41,196 nt of DNA. It comes from Streptomyces aureus (GTDB taxonomy: Bacteria > Actinomycetota > Actinomycetes > Streptomycetales > Streptomycetaceae). The stretch is from the NCBI RefSeq assembly GCF_001418135.1, contig NZ_LIPQ01000256.1, forward strand, positions 1 through 41,196, written 5' to 3'. The notes below the pieces were generated by a model. That model was not told the origin of the DNA, did no database searches, and saw only the letters and a program-made list of their open reading frames with translations. The number at the start of each line of letters is the position of its first letter. Position 1 is the stretch's first letter. Below, piece by piece: positions 38,555 through 41,196 of the stretch. The position numbers and the translations under genes are program-made.

Positions 38555-39439
38555 ATGCCTGCTCACGGTAAGCACCGCCGCCCCCGCCGCCGCCCCGTCT
38601 CCCGTGGACTCGCGCTGGTCGGCACGGGCGGAGCCGCTCTCGCCCTCCCGCTGATCGCCCCGGCCGCGGCCGGCGCCGCGCCCGTTTCCGGAGCCCCTGA
38701 AATCGCCGCCAAGGCCATCACCGCCCCCGCCGCTCCGGTCGCCTCGAAGGCCGCCGGCAAGGCGCCCGCCGCTCCCGCCGCCGCACGCACCTACACGGTC
38801 GTCAGCGGCGACTCGCTTTCCCTGATCGCCCAGAAGAAGGGAATTCAGGGCGGCTGGAAGGGCCTTTACAGCGCCAACAGGAGCGCGGTGGGTGACAATC
38901 CGTCACTCATTCACCCCGGTCTCGAACTGACGCTTCGTCGGGATGCCGTGAAGGCCGCCCCCACGCAGGCGAAGAAGACCGCCACGACCGAACGGGCGAG
39001 CCGCTCCGAGCGCCGCAGCGCCACCCCGGCCGTCGCCACCACCACCGGTGCCTCGGCCGCCGCTCCCGCAGCTGCCGCCGCTCCGGTCAAGGCCGCGCCC
39101 GTCGCCGCCACCCAGTACGCGAACAACCTCGACGGCTGGATCCGCGAGTCGCTGGACATCATGGCCCAGCGAGGCATCCCCGGCTCGTACGAGGGGATCC
39201 ACCGCAACATCATGCGGGAGTCCTCCGGCAACCCCCAGGCCATCAACCTCTGGGACTCCAACGCCGTGGCCGGCACCCCCTCCAAGGGCCTGCTCCAGGT
39301 CATCGAGCCGACCTTCCTGGCCTATCACGTGCCCGGCACGTCGATGGACCTGTTCGACCCGGTCGCCAACATCACCGCCGCCTGCAACTACGCGGCCGAC
39401 CGCTACGGCTCCATCGACAACGTCAACGGCCCCTACTGA
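38555..39439 (+). CDS. Secreted LysM-domain lytic transglycosylase (SLT-like), c-di-AMP-controlled
   Basis: 294 residues. Signal peptide 1-45; Ala/Pro linker; LysM peptidoglycan-binding domain (~79-128: TYTVVSGDSLSLIAQKKGIQGGW... LIHPGLELTL); a second Ala-rich linker; and a C-terminal transglycosylase domain (~190-294) with catalytic Glu222 in IMRESSGNPQAINLWDSNA and GLLQVIEPTF. It would cleave or remodel peptidoglycan during growth or spore germination. The ATG at 38555 follows GGAGAGGA and the ydaO riboswitch. Its 3' end overlaps the convergent fusion gene by 7 nt. Confidence 0.93.
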   Translation: MPAHGKHRRPRRRPVSRGLALVGTGGAALALPLIAPAAAGAAPVSGAPEIAAKAITAPAAPVASKAAGKAPAAPAAARTYTVVSGDSLSLIAQKKGIQGGWKGLYSANRSAVGDNPSLIHPGLELTLRRDAVKAAPTQAKKTATTERASRSERRSATPAVATTTGASAAAPAAAAAPVKAAPVAATQYANNLDGWIRESLDIMAQRGIPGSYEGIHRNIMRESSGNPQAINLWDSNAVAGTPSKGLLQVIEPTFLAYHVPGTSMDLFDPVANITAACNYAADRYGSIDNVNGPY

Positions 39440-40722
39440 TCCCGGAAGTGCCCGGTGAACCAGGAGGTGGCGAGCTCCGCCACCTCCTCCAGGGCGCCCG
39501 GCTCCTCGAAGAGGTGCGTGGCGCCCTCCACGACCTCCAGCCTGCTCTCGCAGCGCAGCAGCGACTCGGCCCGCCGGTTGAGGTCCAGGACCAGCACGTC
39601 CCTGCCTCCGACCACGAGGAGCGTCGGGGCCTTGACCCGTGCCAGGTGGTCGGCCGCGAGGTCCGGCCGGCCACCGCGTGAGACGACGGCGGCCACCGAG
39701 GACTCGAGGTCACCCGCCGCCCACAGCGCGGCGGCCGCCCCCGTACTGGCGCCGAAGTAGCCCAGCGGGAGGCCCTCGCTCTCCGGCCGCCCGGCGAGCC
39801 ACTCCGTGGCGCGGGCGAGCCTGCCGGCGAGCAGCGGGGTGTCGAAGACATGGGCCCGGTCGACCGCCTCGGCCTCGGTGAGCAGGTCGAACAGCAGCGT
39901 TCCGAGTCCCGCCCGGTTCAGCGCCCCCGCCACCGCCCGGTTGCGGGGGCTGCGCCGACCGCTCCCGCTGCCGTGGGCGAACAGGACGATGCCGGTGGCG
40001 CCCTCGGGCACCGCCAGCCGTCCGGCGAGCGTGACGCCGTCGGCGACGGGGATCCTTACGTCCGTGTCCTGGACGACCGGTCCGTGCGCGGCGCGGATCC
40101 GGTCCAGACAGGCGACGACCTCCGCGTCCGGGGTCTGGGTGAAGTCCCGGTAGAACTGTCCGATCGCGTAGAAGAGCTCCGGCGTGTGCACGCTCACCGT
40201 CTCGTCGGCCTCGCCACCGAGCCGGGCCGTCCATCCGCGGGGCGCCACCGGCACCGCGAGGATGATCCGGGCGGCCCCCCGGGCCCGTACCACCCGGCAG
40301 GCCGCCAGCGCCGTGGCCCCCGTGGCGAGACCGTCGTCCACGACCAGGACCGTTCGGCCCTCCAGCGGCACGGAAGGCCTGCTCCCCCGATAGCGGCGGC
40401 CCCGCTGATCGAGCTCGGCGTGCTCGCGCTCCTCGACCGCGGCCAGTTCGCGCGCCCCGACCCCGGTCTCGTGGAGCACCCGCTCGTTCACCACCCGTAC
40501 GCCACCCTCGCCGAGCGCGCCCATCGCCAGCTCCGGCTGCTGGGGCACCCCCAGCTTGCGCACGAGACAGATGTCGAGCGGGGCGTCGAGGGCGTCGGCC
40601 ACCTCGGCCGCCACCGGCACCCCACCACGCGGCAGACCGAGCACCACGACGTCATGGCCCCTGAGATGGTCGAGCCGGGCGGCCAGCTGGCGACCGGCGT
40701 CGGTGCGATCACTGAAGAACAT
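39433..40722 (-). CDS. Phosphoribosyltransferase-alpha/beta-hydrolase fusion protein
   Basis: 429 residues with two domains. Residues 1-205 are a type I phosphoribosyltransferase: LPRGGVPVAAEVADAL and the PRPP loop VLVVDDGLATGATALAA. Residues ~215-429 are a dienelactone-hydrolase-like alpha/beta hydrolase: VLFAHGSGSGRRSPRN, nucleophile region YFGASTGAAAA, LVVGGRDVLV and a final His in GATHLFEEPG. The fusion recurs in actinobacteria and proteobacteria but no substrate is established to my knowledge. The ATG at 40722 follows GGAAGGA. The unknown gene upstream (40841-41196) is co-directional. Confidence 0.88.
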   Translation of the reverse strand: MFFSDRTDAGRQLAARLDHLRGHDVVVLGLPRGGVPVAAEVADALDAPLDICLVRKLGVPQQPELAMGALGEGGVRVVNERVLHETGVGARELAAVEEREHAELDQRGRRYRGSRPSVPLEGRTVLVVDDGLATGATALAACRVVRARGAARIILAVPVAPRGWTARLGGEADETVSVHTPELFYAIGQFYRDFTQTPDAEVVACLDRIRAAHGPVVQDTDVRIPVADGVTLAGRLAVPEGATGIVLFAHGSGSGRRSPRNRAVAGALNRAGLGTLLFDLLTEAEAVDRAHVFDTPLLAGRLARATEWLAGRPESEGLPLGYFGASTGAAAALWAAGDLESSVAAVVSRGGRPDLAADHLARVKAPTLLVVGGRDVLVLDLNRRAESLLRCESRLEVVEGATHLFEEPGALEEVAELATSWFTGHFRDQ

Positions 40723-40840
40723 GGCCCGCCGTCCTTCCGCCTGCACGGCTCCGGGCTCGGGGAGGAACGTCCGTGCTCCGTCCTCTGCCCGTCCCTCCAG
40801 GGTAAGACGCCCCTTCCCCCGCGGGTGGGTGGGCCGGGCG

Positions 40841-41196
40841 TCAGCGGGACCGGAGGGCGCCGAGGGCCACGGCCTGGGCTGTCGCGAGTCGCCGGTCGAG
40901 TTCCGGGTCCGCTGTGTCGAGCACGTACCGGTCGCGGAGACCGAGGACCTTCTCGACGGTCTTCTGGTGGGCGAAGGCGACGAGCCAATGATCCGGTGTC
41001 CAGGGGCCGCACCGCTGTCCTCGGAAGTCGTCGAGAACCCGCCGCTCCTCGCCCCGGATCTCCGCTGTGTCGTGGAAGAGCGGCGTGGGATCGGCAGGTC
41101 CCGTCGCCGGTGTCCACGCGCGCACCACGCGCAGCTCCGCGCCACGCGCCGCCGTGGATCTCGACTTCGCGGAGGCGGCGGCGCGTGGCGCGCAGC
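40841..41196 (-). CDS. Unknown protein, 5' end cut by window edge
   Basis: The frame is open from the window edge to a TGA at 40841-40843 (118 codons visible). Candidate internal starts are GTGs at 41128 and 41125, which would give 94-95 residues. The readable part (LFHDTAEIRGEERRVLDDF, CGPWTPDHWLVAFAHQKTVEKVLGL, DPELDRRLATAQAVALGALRSR) looks soluble and helical; I recognise no family. Codons before 41134 towards the edge lie in a fold-back repeat and may not be genuine. Confidence 0.55.
   Translation of the reverse strand, partial: CAPRAAASAKSRSTAARGAELRVVRAWTPATGPADPTPLFHDTAEIRGEERRVLDDFRGQRCGPWTPDHWLVAFAHQKTVEKVLGLRDRYVLDTADPELDRRLATAQAVALGALRSR
41134..41196. repeat. 21-bp fold-back inverted repeat at window end (one mismatch)
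   Basis: Bases 41176-41196 are the reverse complement of 41134-41154 except for one position. It mirrors the perfect 21-bp fold-back at bases 1-51, pointing to contig-end structure. Confidence 0.75.

Overview
The window is a stretch of a high-GC actinobacterial chromosome, almost certainly Streptomyces. Codons are strongly GC3-biased, secreted proteins carry long Arg-rich or twin-arginine signal peptides, and typical streptomycete families are present: PadR-HAAS pair, Fur-KatG, F420-type nitroreductase, GlxA regulator, ydaO riboswitch before a LysM/SLT enzyme. There is no rRNA, tRNA, CRISPR, transposase or prophage. Both window ends carry ~21-bp fold-back inverted repeats and cut through open frames, which looks like contig ends rather than biology.

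Region 1 (1-15.9 kb) is the most coherent block, a glycan-degradation locus centred on a LacI-family repressor gene (9459-10469, -). Leftward from it run two giant secreted GH87 enzymes (5798-9169 and 1477-5766, 31 nt apart) and a lipoprotein sugar-binding protein (1-1170, partial). Rightward run a secreted GH30 enzyme with a ricin-type module (10662-12626) and a multidomain GH3 beta-glucosidase (12700-15789). GH87 acts on alpha-1,3-glucan or nigeran and GH30 on beta-1,6-glucan, both fungal wall polymers. I read the block as a fungal-wall glucan utilisation system. CTTGCA/GCAAG repeats precede both the repressor and the binding-protein gene and are the likely operators.

Region 2 (15.9-20.1 kb) holds a leaderless padR-HAAS membrane protein operon, a secreted alpha/beta hydrolase, glyceraldehyde-3-phosphate dehydrogenase and a GlxA-type regulator. 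Region 3 (20.1-22.9 kb) returns to glycans: a secreted GH16 beta-1,3-glucanase whose ricin module resembles that of the GH30 enzyme, and a secreted alginate-lyase-superfamily protein, each with its own promoter.

Region 4 (23.1-26.6 kb) is a peroxide-defence block: tpx, a Fur-family regulator and katG, the last two divergent with overlapping promoters. Region 5 (26.8-35.2 kb) is mixed: a serine beta-lactamase-like hydrolase, GNAT, PLP dehydratase plus an unknown protein, a subtilisin, a frameshifted alpha/beta hydrolase, an F420-type nitroreductase, and a divergent EamA/LysR pair. Region 6 (35.3-41.2 kb) has a Tat-exported phospholipase C, a DUF6197-like protein, a c-di-AMP (ydaO) riboswitch controlling a LysM-transglycosylase, a phosphoribosyltransferase-hydrolase fusion and a partial unknown gene. 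All functions are read from sequence motifs and family knowledge; no searches were run.
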